Source: an uncultured Bacteroidota bacterium
GTDB taxonomy: Bacteria > Bacteroidota > Bacteroidia > Chitinophagales > Chitinophagaceae
Assembly: GCA_946479615.1 (NCBI GenBank)
Contig: CAMLGR010000003.1
Coordinates: 3,927-67,926 of the forward strand
Length of the DNA: 64,000 nucleotides
Reading direction: 5' to 3'
The position numbers were made by a program, and so were the translations under genes. Below are positions 1 through 7,789 of this stretch, one piece after another. The stretch's first letter is position 1. Each line of letters begins with the position of its first letter. The notes under the pieces are model-generated. The model saw only the letters and a list, made by a program, of their open reading frames with translations. It searched no databases and had not been told where the DNA came from.

Positions 1-1175
1 GTGATCGCCTGTCCATCATACAATCCCTGGAAACCATCGGTGATCAGTTTATCTCCTGCCTGCAAGCCACTCTTCACTTCCAGTTTGTCGCCATACATTT
101 CACCGATCGTAACGGCTTTTTTACGTGCCACTATTTTATCTTTTTCTGTAACGGCTACCAGCACATATTTTCCTTTCTCATCATTCTGTATGGTATTTAC
201 CGGGATCGTGATCACATCTTTTGCTTTATAATCCTGGATCCTTACGAGTGCGATCTGGTTGGGACGAAAATCTTTGTCAACAGGTATTTTCGCTTCTACC
301 GTGAAACTGCGGGTAGAAGGGTCGATTATTTTTGCCGCTACATTTACTTTAGCCGTGATCGTTTTGTTATTTGCTTCCGGCAATGTAACCATCAGCGTAC
401 TTCCTACACCTACACGATCCAGGTAGTTTTCGGGCACATTCGCTTTTATTTTAAGATCACCAATATTCACGATTTTAATACCTGACTGGGCAGCACTGGC
501 TGCAGAAAAAGATTCACCCACTCTGATATTCACCACATCTGCCACACCATTCATCGGGGCGTATACATTGGTATATGATAATTGTTCTTTAGCAAGCGCT
601 AATGCTTTTTCCTGCAGGTCTACCTGGTTCTTAGCATTGATCAGTTGTACTTCTGTACCAATATTCTGATCCCATAGATTCTTCTGGCGCTGATAGAGAT
701 CCTTTGCATGAGCCAGCGCGATATTCTGTTGCTCTACCTGTGTTCTTTCGGCTACATCACTCAGCTTCATAAGCAACTGTCCTGTTCTTACATTATCACC
801 TTGTTTTACATAGATGGCCTGCACCTGTCCGCCCATGCCTTTGGGGGTAACAAAGGCGATATTCTGCGCATCGATAACGCCTTGCAGGTCGATATAATGC
901 GTAAACTCATCAGGACCCAGCGTGGTGATGGCAACGAGTTTTGTTTTCTCATTTTTTACAGAAGTATCCAGCTTGGCGATCTCGTCTTCCAGTGAAGAAA
1001 TCTGGTCAGCCAGCTTTTTCTGCTGTCCTTTCAATTCTTCGAGTTTAGCCTTTTTATCTCCCAAATCTCCTTTCTTATCTTTTGAGCTGCTTCCGCAGGC
1101 CGCCAATACCAGCAGCAATATTGCTACCGGTGCCAGTCTGATTATCTTTTGCATATTGTTCAATTTATTGGTCAT
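1..1175 (-). CDS. RND efflux periplasmic adaptor (HlyD/AcrA family), 3' end cut by window edge
   Basis: Membrane-fusion protein of a tripartite RND efflux pump, linking an inner-membrane transporter to the TolC-type channel encoded just upstream. I translated the reverse strand from an ATG at 1175; the frame is open to base 1, so the C-terminus lies outside the window. An N-terminal hydrophobic stretch ends in a lipobox (LVLAAC), so it is a lipoprotein. A Lys/Glu-rich coiled coil follows at about residues 35-65. The split biotinyl-lipoyl domain shows as QGDNVRTGQLL and later YAPMNGVADVV, with alpha-helical hairpin sequence between. The beta-barrel region contains FRPNQIALVRI. An ATG at 1154 is an alternative start. 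It lies 18 bp downstream of the TolC gene and is probably the third gene of a tetR-tolC-adaptor-RND operon; the transporter gene should lie to the left. Substrate cannot be told from sequence. Confidence 0.92.
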   Translation of the reverse strand, partial: MTNKLNNMQKIIRLAPVAILLLVLAACGSSSKDKKGDLGDKKAKLEELKGQQKKLADQISSLEDEIAKLDTSVKNEKTKLVAITTLGPDEFTHYIDLQGVIDAQNIAFVTPKGMGGQVQAIYVKQGDNVRTGQLLMKLSDVAERTQVEQQNIALAHAKDLYQRQKNLWDQNIGTEVQLINAKNQVDLQEKALALAKEQLSYTNVYAPMNGVADVVNIRVGESFSAASAAQSGIKIVNIGDLKIKANVPENYLDRVGVGSTLMVTLPEANNKTITAKVNVAAKIIDPSTRSFTVEAKIPVDKDFRPNQIALVRIQDYKAKDVITIPVNTIQNDEKGKYVLVAVTEKDKIVARKKAVTIGEMYGDKLEVKSGLQAGDKLITDGFQGLYDGQAI

Positions 1176-1193
1176 GATTTTAGTTTTGTTAGT

Positions 1194-2621
1194 TTATAGT
1201 TTACCGGTTGCCGTGAGGAAATCAACCCTTGCTACCACTGCGTTGTACAGGGCATTGATATAATTGGTTTGCGCTGCTTTCAGATCGGTTTGCGCTACCG
1301 TTAAAGAGGTATTATCCGTTAAACCGGCCTCGAATTTCTTCTTGGTCTGGTCATATACCTGTTCGGCCAGTGCGATATTCTTTTTCTGAAAATCGAGATT
1401 GATAACAGCGGAACGGAAATTATTTTTCGCCGTTTCCACTTCGTTGTCGATAGAAAGTTTCAATGCATCGATCTGGTTATTCGTTTTTTCTACATCGATC
1501 TTTGCCTGGGCAATTTTTGCTTTGGTTAAGAATCCATTGAAAATGGGGATCGCAATATTGAGGTTAACAGAAGAAATGCTGTACCAGGGACCATTGCCGA
1601 AAAAATTCCATTTATCACGCTGGGCATTCTTGGCGTAGTTACCGGTCAGTGATACGGTTGGTATCTGGCTGAGTTTATACCGGCGCACATTGTATTCATT
1701 TAATTTCTGTCCTAATTGTGCATACTGGAATTCTTTCCTGTCCTCGTATTGATAGGCATTGTCCAGCAAGCCATCTTTGATATTATCATAGTTCAGAGTA
1801 TCAGTGAGTACCAGTTCATCTCTTATCGGCATTCCCAGCAATACTTTCAATCCATAGTAGCCGTTAGAAATAGTGTTCAGTACCGATGTTTTTTCACTTT
1901 GCAGGTTGGTGAGTTGAACAGTGGCTTTATCGATATCCAGTTTTTCAGCAAACCCGTTATCGTACATGATCTTTGCATCGTGTGCCTGTTTTTCGATCAA
2001 CGCGATATTGGCATCGAGCAATTCGATCTGTGTTTTGCTGACCACCAGTTGATAATAGACCTTGTAAACATTCGTCTTGATCGTTTCTTTGGTTATATCT
2101 GCATTCTTTGTTTTCCAGTCGATAATGGTAGACCGTGATTGCAGGCCGACAAATACCTGTCCATCGAACAGGATCTGGCTGAGTGAAACGCCGGCGCTTG
2201 CACTGAATTTGGTACCGAACTGGGCGGCGATAAATCCAAAATCGTTGGGCATAGTGATGGGATTACCGCTGCCATCTTTTACACCCTGGTCGATCAGTAC
2301 CTGGTAAGTTGATGGTGAAATAAAGTTGGGAATTACCTGGGTCGCTACGTTAGGGTTATACGATGTACCAAGGCTGCCGTTAATATGCGGGTAAGCGCTG
2401 GCGGTAACTTCCCTGTTTACCTGGCGCTGCATTTCAATATCAAGTAAAGCGTTCTTTACCTGTACATTGTTTTTGCTGGCATAATCCACGGCCTGCTGAA
2501 TAGATAATTCATGTCTTGTGATCTTTGCTGTATCACCGGGCGAGCGTTGTGCTATTACCATCAATGGTAATAACGCCGCCAGTGTGAGCCATACCCTTCC
2601 TTTTGTTGCTTCTTTCATCAT
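1194..2621 (-). CDS. TolC family outer-membrane efflux protein
   Basis: Outer-membrane channel of the efflux pump. The protein has a signal peptide-like N-terminus (WLTLAALLPLMVIAQ), then two homologous outer_membrane_efflux halves with long heptad-rich helices; the second contains NVRRYKLSQIPTVSLTGNY and the conserved FNGFLTKAKIAQAKI segment. Length of about 475 residues is normal for TolC/OprM homologues in Bacteroidota. The reading frame extends upstream to 2669, overlapping the tetR gene by 32 bp. I chose the ATG at 2621 because it starts directly before the signal peptide and clears the tetR stop at 2638. The ATG at 2645 has a GGAAA eight bases upstream and is a serious alternative. It is flanked by the TetR regulator and the adaptor in one transcription unit. 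Confidence 0.93.
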   Translation of the reverse strand: MMKEATKGRVWLTLAALLPLMVIAQRSPGDTAKITRHELSIQQAVDYASKNNVQVKNALLDIEMQRQVNREVTASAYPHINGSLGTSYNPNVATQVIPNFISPSTYQVLIDQGVKDGSGNPITMPNDFGFIAAQFGTKFSASAGVSLSQILFDGQVFVGLQSRSTIIDWKTKNADITKETIKTNVYKVYYQLVVSKTQIELLDANIALIEKQAHDAKIMYDNGFAEKLDIDKATVQLTNLQSEKTSVLNTISNGYYGLKVLLGMPIRDELVLTDTLNYDNIKDGLLDNAYQYEDRKEFQYAQLGQKLNEYNVRRYKLSQIPTVSLTGNYAKNAQRDKWNFFGNGPWYSISSVNLNIAIPIFNGFLTKAKIAQAKIDVEKTNNQIDALKLSIDNEVETAKNNFRSAVINLDFQKKNIALAEQVYDQTKKKFEAGLTDNTSLTVAQTDLKAAQTNYINALYNAVVARVDFLTATGKL

Positions 2622-2637
2622 GATTGGTTTATGGTTT

Positions 2638-3288
2638 TTAAGCATGATATTTTTTTCCGGATTCTTCATGCTGATGTTTTTTTAATCGTTGATCGTTATA
2701 TTTCTGAATCAGTTTATGTCCTTTGATGCTGGCGAGGCCATAAACAAAATGCTCGATGATATGCTCGGAAGTGGTTGCCAGGTTGTATTTGCCCGGGGGA
2801 AACACACTTACATTGAAAGGTATCATCATCGATTCCAGCCGGAACCTGCACATGATATCGATATTGATCTCCGGGCGGTACAATTCTTCCTTGATGCCCC
2901 ATTCAATGTTTTCACGGATCACCTGCGCCAGGAATTTGTTTTTATGTTCCCGGAAACGCTGGTAGGACTTGAAATGAAATTTCTCCATATCATAGAGCAG
3001 CATGGGGTTCATATTGTTGAACTCGTCCATGATCCGTTCCATCATGATAAAAATCTCGTGTACTGCATCTTTAGCGTCCTTGCGGCAATCCAGGCAATCG
3101 CCTTCGATATCCTGGATATGTGATTCCACCACGGCATCTACCAGTTCGTCCTTGTCGGCATAGTATTGGTAGAGTGTTTTTTTCGACATGCCCAGGCTGT
3201 TCGCGATGTCATCCATAGATACGGACCGGATGCCGTATTGCATAAACAACTCCTCCGCTTTTACCATGATTCTTTCTTTCGCCTCCAT
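2638..3288 (-). CDS. TetR/AcrR family transcriptional regulator of the efflux operon
   Basis: One-component repressor with an N-terminal TetR helix-turn-helix at about residues 15-50, visible as SVSMDDIANSLGMSKKTLYQ followed by YADKDELV. The rest is a variable all-helical ligand-binding domain containing Cys-rich DCLDCRK around residue 60 and a Met-rich segment NNMNPMLLYDMEKF. At 216 residues it is a normal length. It is the first gene of the tetR-tolC-adaptor unit, and its C-terminal coding end abuts the TolC start region. A perfect 10-bp inverted repeat lies 28 bp upstream of its start and is the likely autoregulatory operator. By analogy with AcrR/BepR-type regulators it should repress the pump until a toxic ligand binds; the ligand is unknown. 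Confidence 0.93.
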   Translation of the reverse strand: MEAKERIMVKAEELFMQYGIRSVSMDDIANSLGMSKKTLYQYYADKDELVDAVVESHIQDIEGDCLDCRKDAKDAVHEIFIMMERIMDEFNNMNPMLLYDMEKFHFKSYQRFREHKNKFLAQVIRENIEWGIKEELYRPEINIDIMCRFRLESMMIPFNVSVFPPGKYNLATTSEHIIEHFVYGLASIKGHKLIQKYNDQRLKKHQHEESGKKYHA

Positions 3289-3315
3289 ATCTCTTAAAAT
3301 TGAGGGGCAAAACTA

Positions 3316-3345
3316 TGGAAACTTTTTTCGTTACCAAAGTTTCCA
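3316..3345. promoter_or_regulatory. Probable TetR operator (perfect dyad)
   Basis: TGGAAACTTT (3316-3325) and AAAGTTTCCA (3336-3345) form a perfect 10-bp inverted repeat with a 10-bp spacer. It sits 28 bp upstream of the tetR ATG in the gap shared with the divergent DUF502 gene. Geometry and position fit a TetR-family operator; binding is inferred. Confidence 0.6.
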
Positions 3346-3445
3346 CGGTCTTTTTTGATGCTTTTTGGGGTGAATGGCTGTTTTTTTCCTGTGAATTGCG
3401 GGAATATCCCTGTAAAATTCATGCCCGGCCTGTATTTCTAATACC

Positions 3446-3453
3446 TATTTTTG
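3446..3453 (+). promoter_or_regulatory. Bacteroidota -7 promoter box
   Basis: TATTTTTG matches the Bacteroidota primary sigma -7 consensus TAnnTTTG exactly. It lies only four bases before the ATG of the DUF502 gene, which would give a very short or leaderless transcript. I see no clear -33 TTTG partner, so this is tentative. Confidence 0.35.
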
Positions 3454-3457
3454 ATTT

Positions 3458-4135
3458 ATGAAAAAAGGCATTGGAAAGTATTTACCTAAAGAGCCCTTTC
3501 GCTGGAAAAAGGTATTTCAGTACTTCCTGCAGGGCTTGCTGATCATTGCTCCCCTGGCCATTACTATTTATACTATTTACTGGATTGTATCTACGGTAGA
3601 TAGCTGGTTACCGATTTTCCGCGAACCTGTGATTGGATATGACGGCAAAGTCGTTGATTATAAAGTAAAGAATTATGGATTAGGCTTTGTAGTGGTGCTG
3701 GTCGTGGTTGTCACGATCGGCTATTTGAGTTCCTTTTTTATCCAATCCAAGATATTCAACCTGTTTGATTCCTGGCTGGAAAAAACACCGGGTGTGAAAT
3801 TTATTTATTCCTCCGTACGTGATTTTTTTAATGCTTTTGCAGGTGATAAGAAAAAATTCAATAAAGCGGTACTTGCCAGCATTTTTGCAGACGATGTATG
3901 GATCGTCGGATTTTTAACCGATGAAGAAATGGCGAAGTTTGACATGGGCGCCGATAAAGTGGCGGTGTACGTACCCCAGGCATATAATTTTGCAGGTCAG
4001 TTATATATTCTCCCCAGAAATAAAGTCAGGCATATCAGTGCCATTACATCCGGCGAAGCCATGAAGTACGCTGTTACCGGCGGCGTCGTGGACCTGGATG
4101 CGGAAAGAAGCATCCCGGAAAAAGTAGCAGAATGA
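3458..4135 (+). CDS. DUF502 family inner-membrane protein
   Basis: A 225-residue membrane protein of the DUF502 family. It has two hydrophobic helices: about residues 20-45 (LQGLLIIAPLAITIYTIYWI) and 72-92 (GLGFVVVLVVVVTIGYLSSF). The family signature PGVKFIYSSVRDFFNAF follows, then a soluble beta-rich tail with GFLTDEE and VYVPQAYNFAGQ. Function is unknown; family members are common next to envelope genes. It is divergent from the tetR operon and followed by a long gene-free repeat region, so it is probably monocistronic. Confidence 0.9.
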   Translation: MKKGIGKYLPKEPFRWKKVFQYFLQGLLIIAPLAITIYTIYWIVSTVDSWLPIFREPVIGYDGKVVDYKVKNYGLGFVVVLVVVVTIGYLSSFFIQSKIFNLFDSWLEKTPGVKFIYSSVRDFFNAFAGDKKKFNKAVLASIFADDVWIVGFLTDEEMAKFDMGADKVAVYVPQAYNFAGQLYILPRNKVRHISAITSGEAMKYAVTGGVVDLDAERSIPEKVAE

Positions 4136-4217
4136 TGGTGATGTTAAGTTTTAGGTTTTAGATGTTAAATGAATCGTTAACTATTGCAGGAATCTTTCAC
4201 ACCTGGCACCAGGTTTC

Positions 4218-4380
4218 TTATCCCGCAGGGACATTTGATTGGTAACCCCTATCGCATGAATGATTGAGGTGTCCCATAGGGGCACCTGGTAATTGCACGG
4301 TGAAATTCACCAAACGTCCCTATGGGACGTCGGAACATTCCGTTCATAGGGCTACCAACAATATGTCCCTACGGGACATA
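4218..4380. repeat. Long palindromic element, copy 1
   Basis: Bounded by the palindromes ATCCCGCAGGGACAT and ATGTCCCTACGGGACAT. Inside, TTGATTGGTAACCCCTAT pairs imperfectly with the reverse complement of the TTCATAGGGCTACCAACAA region. GTGTCCCATAGGGGC pairs with GTCCCTATGGGAC around a central GGTGAAATTCACC. The whole unit can fold into one nested hairpin. Confidence 0.75.
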
Positions 4381-4500
4381 AAAATCATTGTTTGTGTATA
4401 AAACCATTTTTAGTATCGAAATGAAGATTTGTGTAAAGTATTAGATTTTAATGACCCTTCAGCTATTTGCAGAGTATTCAAACCTAACACGCAAGATTTT

Positions 4501-4663
4501 ATGTCCCGCAGGGACATTTGATTGGTAACCCCTATCGCATGAATGATCGATGCGTCCCATAGGGGCGCCTGGTAATTGCATGGTGAAATTCACCAAACGT
4601 CCCTATGGGACGCGGGAACATTCCGTTCATAGAGGCTACCAACAATATGTCCCTACGGGACAT
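4501..4663. repeat. Long palindromic element, copy 2
   Basis: The best preserved copy. It has terminal palindromes ATGTCCCGCAGGGACAT and ATGTCCCTACGGGACAT, internal arms GCGTCCCATAGGG and CCCTATGGGACGC, and a small central dyad TGGTGAAATTCACCA. Same length as copy 1. Confidence 0.78.
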
Positions 4664-4778
4664 AAGAATCATTGTTTGTGTATTATAAAACCATTTAGTA
4701 GCGAATAAAGGTTAGTGTTAGATTTTAGATGAATCGTTAACTATTGCAGGAATCTTTCACACCTGGCACCTAAGTTCC

Positions 4779-4940
4779 ATGTCCCGTAGGGACATTTGAT
4801 TGGTAACTCTTATCGCATGAATGATCGATGCGTCCCATAGGGACGCCTGGTAATTGCATGGTGAAATTTACCAAACGTCCCTAGGAGACGTGGGAACGAT
4901 CCATTCATAGAGCCACCAATAATATGTCCCTACGGGATAT
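4779..4940. repeat. Long palindromic element, copy 3 (decaying)
   Basis: Same architecture as copies 1 and 2, but the right inner arm (CCCTAGGAGACG) and the right terminal palindrome (TACGGGATAT) carry substitutions, so pairing is weaker. The spacer to its left repeats the one left of copy 1. Confidence 0.72.
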
Positions 4941-5037
4941 GGAAACAATCTATTGACAGAGCTACCATCTAAATTTCCCTACAGGACACAGGGATCATTG
5001 CTTGTCCATTATAAATTATTATTAATAACAAGAAAAA

Positions 5038-6012
5038 ATGAAACCCGTGAGAAGGAAAAAAATCTTTGCCGTCCTATTACTAGTACTCATTTCACCATCT
5101 TGTTTTTGCTGGGGATTTTTTGCGCATCGCAAGATCAATTATTATGCTGTGTTCCTGCTTCCACCGGAAATGATCAGCTTTTATAAACCTCATCTTGAAT
5201 TCCTGACAGAACATGCCACCGACCCGGACAAAAGAAGATATGTGATCAAGGAAGAAGGTCCCCGGCATTTTATCGATATCGATCGCTACGGTGAATACCC
5301 TTTCGATTCCTTGCCGCGCAAATGGACGGATGCGGTGAAGAAGTATTCTGCCGATTCGCTCCATGCACACGGGATCGTGCCTTGGTGGTTGCAGACCATG
5401 TTGTACCGGCTTACTGTTGCGTTTAAAGAAAAGGACCAGGCAAAGATCCTGAAGTATTCTGCCGATCTCGGTCATTATATCGCCGATGCACACGTGCCTC
5501 TTCATACCAGTAAAAACCACAACGGGCAGCTAACCGGGCAGGCAGGCATTCATGGTTTCTGGGAAAGCCGTATCCCGGAATTACTGGCTGAAAAAGAATG
5601 GAATTTCTTTATCGGTAAAGCGGTGTATATCAAAAACCCGCCAGCCTTTATCTGGGACAGGATATTGGAAAGTGCGGCGGCTTCCGATAGCGTATTGAAA
5701 TTGGAGAAGGTCTTGTCTCTTGAATTTCCCGCCGATCAGCGTTATTCCTATGAGAACCGCAACGGCGTTGTTATGCGCCAATATTCAGCTACTTACACCA
5801 AAAAATATAACGAACGATTGCAAGGCATGGTGGAGCGGAGAATGCGTCAATCAGTTTTTGCTGTCGCTTCTTTGTGGTATACGGCCTGGGTTAATGCCGG
5901 GCAGCCGGATCTGAACCGTTTGACAAATCAGTCGTTTTCCGATTCCGATACAAAAGAGTTTGAAAAGCTTAACGATGCATGGAAGAATAGCGGCTCTCCG
6001 GTTGAAGATTAA
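5038..6012 (+). CDS. Secreted zinc-dependent phospholipase C / S1-P1 nuclease-like protein
   Basis: Exported 324-residue protein with a basic start (MKPVRRKK), a hydrophobic signal segment (about residues 9-24) and a mature N-terminus beginning near CWGFFAHRKIN. In the ZnPC/S1-P1 superfamily the N-terminal Trp and a following His are zinc ligands, which fits WGFFAH. Further ligand candidates are PRHFIDID, LGHYIADAHVPLHT (the HxxxDxHxPLH hallmark at about residues 149-161) and HGFWES. The substrate could be a phospholipid or nucleic acid; sequence alone does not decide. It stands alone, 25 bp after the repeat region, with a strong hairpin 80 bp downstream. Confidence 0.85.
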   Translation: MKPVRRKKIFAVLLLVLISPSCFCWGFFAHRKINYYAVFLLPPEMISFYKPHLEFLTEHATDPDKRRYVIKEEGPRHFIDIDRYGEYPFDSLPRKWTDAVKKYSADSLHAHGIVPWWLQTMLYRLTVAFKEKDQAKILKYSADLGHYIADAHVPLHTSKNHNGQLTGQAGIHGFWESRIPELLAEKEWNFFIGKAVYIKNPPAFIWDRILESAAASDSVLKLEKVLSLEFPADQRYSYENRNGVVMRQYSATYTKKYNERLQGMVERRMRQSVFAVASLWYTAWVNAGQPDLNRLTNQSFSDSDTKEFEKLNDAWKNSGSPVED

Positions 6013-6090
6013 GTGATTAGTGGGACAGAGTTGTTTACAGAAGAATAGAACACGGATAATCCTGGACGGACGGATGACAAATTGATTTTT

Positions 6091-6129
6091 TGCCACGGAT
6101 ACACGGATAAATCCCGTGTATCCGTGGCA
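6091..6129 (+). terminator. Strong hairpin, probable terminator
   Basis: TGCCACGGATACACGG pairs with CCGTGTATCCGTGGCA across a short A-rich loop and is followed by TTTTAAAT. It lies between the phospholipase-like gene and serC. The words resemble GTATCCGTGCATCCGTGG at about 31128-31149, so it may be a dispersed palindrome as well as a terminator. Confidence 0.55.
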
Positions 6130-6231
6130 TTTTAAATTACCGAAGCAGCGGAGAGTGGCGGCAGTATGATTATCACTGCCTCGCTGCCTGAAACCATCAT
6201 AACTCCTCACTCTTAATTAATCATCTATGGT

Positions 6232-6239
6232 TATCTTTG
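6232..6239 (+). promoter_or_regulatory. Bacteroidota -7 promoter box for serC
   Basis: TATCTTTG matches TAnnTTTG exactly. It lies 25 bp before the ATG at 6264 and 49 bp before the ATG at 6288. It overlaps the upstream in-frame TTG at 6237, which argues against that codon as the start. Confidence 0.45.
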
Positions 6240-6287
6240 TGGCCCTTAATTTTTCAGTATATCATGCTTCAAACCGCAAAATCTGTG

Positions 6288-7361
6288 ATGCACAATTTCA
6301 ACTCCGGGCCTTCTATTCTTCCCAAAGAAGTATTTGAAGAAGCAAGCCGCGCTATTATCGATTTTAATGACAGTGGTCTCTCCATTCTTGAAATTGGTCA
6401 CCGTACCGCTTTGTTTGAATCCGTGATGAATGAAGCACTGGACCTGGCAAAAGAACTGATGAACCTTGACAGCGATCATGCCCCTATGTTATTGCATGGC
6501 GGCGCTTCCACGCAGTTTATGCAGGTGCCTATGAATCTCCTGAATGAGAACGAAGTAGCAGCCTATACTGAAACGGATATCTGGGGAACCAAAGGGATCA
6601 AGGAAGCCAAATTATTTGGTCATGTAGAAGTAGTATGCAGCAGCAAGGATAAAAATTTTACTTACCTGCCCAAAGATTTTCATGTACCGGCTACTTCAAA
6701 GTACCTGCATATCACGACCAACAATACCATTTATGGTACGCAATGGCAGGATCTTTCTTTCTTCAATAAGTTCAATGTGCCGCTGGTAGCCGATATGAGC
6801 AGTGATATTCTCAGCCGCACCGTTGATTTCAATAAGTTCGACCTGATCTTTGCCGGCGCACAAAAGAATGTGGGCGCTGCCGGTGTGAACCTTGTAGTGG
6901 TCAATAAAAATATACTGGGTAAGGTAGAAAGGAAACTTCCTACGATGATGGATTACCGGAATCATATCGAGAATAATTCCATGGTCAATACGCCTCCTGT
7001 TTTTGCGATCTATGTATGCATGCTGACGCTTCGCTGGCTGAAGAACAAAGGTGGGGTAGCGGCGATTGAAAAGATCAATGCAAAAAAATCAGCTCTGTTT
7101 TATGATACACTGGATAGCCTGCCTGTTTTTAAAGGCACGGTTGCCAAAGAAGACCGCAGTAAAATGAATGCGGTGTTTGTTATGGAAGATGCATCACTGG
7201 AAAAAGAATTTACCGAACTGTGCAAGAAAGAAGGCATGTATGGTTTTAAGGGTCATCGTACGGTAGGTGGTTTCCGCGTTTCCATGTACAATGCATTACC
7301 GCTTGAAAGCGTAGAAGCTATGACGGCATTAATGAAAGACTTTGCTGTGCGTAAAGGATAA
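6288..7361 (+). CDS. serC: Phosphoserine aminotransferase
   Basis: Converts 3-phosphohydroxypyruvate and glutamate to phosphoserine in serine biosynthesis; also used in PLP synthesis in some bacteria. The class-V aminotransferase start NFNSGPSILP is visible right after the chosen ATG. HGGASTQF binds the PLP phosphate region, and the PLP lysine is K193 in FAGAQKNVG. The C-terminus GHRTVGGFRVSMYNALP matches the family, and 357 residues is the usual length. The frame is open upstream; the ATG at 6264 is possible, but homologues begin at the HNFNSGPS motif. Cytoplasmic PLP enzyme, fold-type I dimer. A DUF1015 gene, a common neighbour of serine genes in Bacteroidota, follows 430 bp downstream after the MNT gene; serA is not in the window. 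Confidence 0.96.
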   Translation: MHNFNSGPSILPKEVFEEASRAIIDFNDSGLSILEIGHRTALFESVMNEALDLAKELMNLDSDHAPMLLHGGASTQFMQVPMNLLNENEVAAYTETDIWGTKGIKEAKLFGHVEVVCSSKDKNFTYLPKDFHVPATSKYLHITTNNTIYGTQWQDLSFFNKFNVPLVADMSSDILSRTVDFNKFDLIFAGAQKNVGAAGVNLVVVNKNILGKVERKLPTMMDYRNHIENNSMVNTPPVFAIYVCMLTLRWLKNKGGVAAIEKINAKKSALFYDTLDSLPVFKGTVAKEDRSKMNAVFVMEDASLEKEFTELCKKEGMYGFKGHRTVGGFRVSMYNALPLESVEAMTALMKDFAVRKG

Positions 7362-7419
7362 GAGGGTCTCTGTTACTTGTAAAGACATAGATATCACGTA
7401 TTTGGCGTAGGTTTGCGGA

Positions 7420-7713
7420 GTGAAAATTTCCGGTCACGATATTGAAACAATTAAAAAATTCTTTACAGATAAACCCGTCCTGAAAGCTTATCTGTTTGGA
7501 TCTTATTCACGTAATCAGGCATTGAAAAACAGTGATGTTGATATCCTTGTTGAACTTGATTATTCCCAGCATATCGGGCTTGGTTTTATACAAATGAAAA
7601 TCGATCTCGAAAAAGAGCTGCACAAAACAGTTGATCTTATTTCTTCACAAGGTGTTTCAGAACATGTCCTTCCATTTGTAAACAGAGACAAGCAATTGAT
7701 CTATGAAAGATAA
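7420..7713 (+). CDS. MNT-domain nucleotidyltransferase (HEPN/MNT antitoxin type)
   Basis: A 97-residue minimal nucleotidyltransferase starting at GTG. The polymerase-beta signature GSYSRNQALKNSDVDILVE shows the GSx10DxD metal-binding motif. Such proteins usually pair with a HEPN RNase toxin encoded immediately downstream with overlapping ends; some MNT proteins AMPylate the toxin. Here the downstream partner is missing: only short HEPN-like fragments are visible before the DUF1015 gene. The gene therefore looks like an orphan antitoxin. A TAGGTTTG box at 7408-7415 matches the -7 consensus only four bases before the GTG, suggesting a leaderless message. Confidence 0.85.
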   Translation: MKISGHDIETIKKFFTDKPVLKAYLFGSYSRNQALKNSDVDILVELDYSQHIGLGFIQMKIDLEKELHKTVDLISSQGVSEHVLPFVNRDKQLIYER

Positions 7714-7773
7714 TATTGGAAATATCCTGCACTGAAATCTGCAATACAAAATATACATACTCAACTAAAATAA
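7703..7773 (+). pseudogene. Possible remnant of HEPN (DUF86) toxin gene
   Basis: An ATG at 7703 overlaps the MNT stop as in intact HEPN/MNT pairs, but the frame reads only MKDNIGNILH before a stop. In another frame, 7714-7773 reads YWKYPALKSAIQNIHTQLK and then a stop. This resembles the usual C-terminus of DUF86 HEPN proteins (W-x(6)-PxLKxQI-type ending). The simplest reading is an internal deletion of the toxin gene that kept both ends. The evidence is short, so this is tentative. Confidence 0.35.
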
Positions 7774-7789
7774 GTCTACAAAAATAACA

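Larger units (their letters stand above)
4136..5037. other. Gene-free 900-bp region built of tandem palindromic repeats
   Basis: No credible coding sequence. Three copies of a 163-bp imperfect long palindrome (4218-4380, 4501-4663, 4779-4940) recur with a period of about 280 bp. Two of the spacers share GAATCGTTAACTATTGCAGG and CTTTCACACCTGGCACC (around 4172-4211 and 4732-4770). A short derivative motif sits at 4961-4992 just before the next gene. Confidence 0.85.

Noticed and set aside
4218..4992. Possible CRISPR-like array from repeated GTCCC...GGGAC motifs
   Set aside because: Repeat units are 163 bp with a period of about 280 bp, only three copies, and the spacers are themselves related. 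There are no cas genes.
5092..5520. Antisense frame opposite the phospholipase-like gene
   Set aside because: The opposite-strand gene has a signal peptide and zinc-ligand motifs; this frame has none and no promoter or start context.
6237..6287. Upstream-extended serC start
   Set aside because: The upstream TTG overlaps a TATCTTTG -7 box, and homologues start at the NFNSGPS motif. Only the ATG at 6264 remains an alternative.
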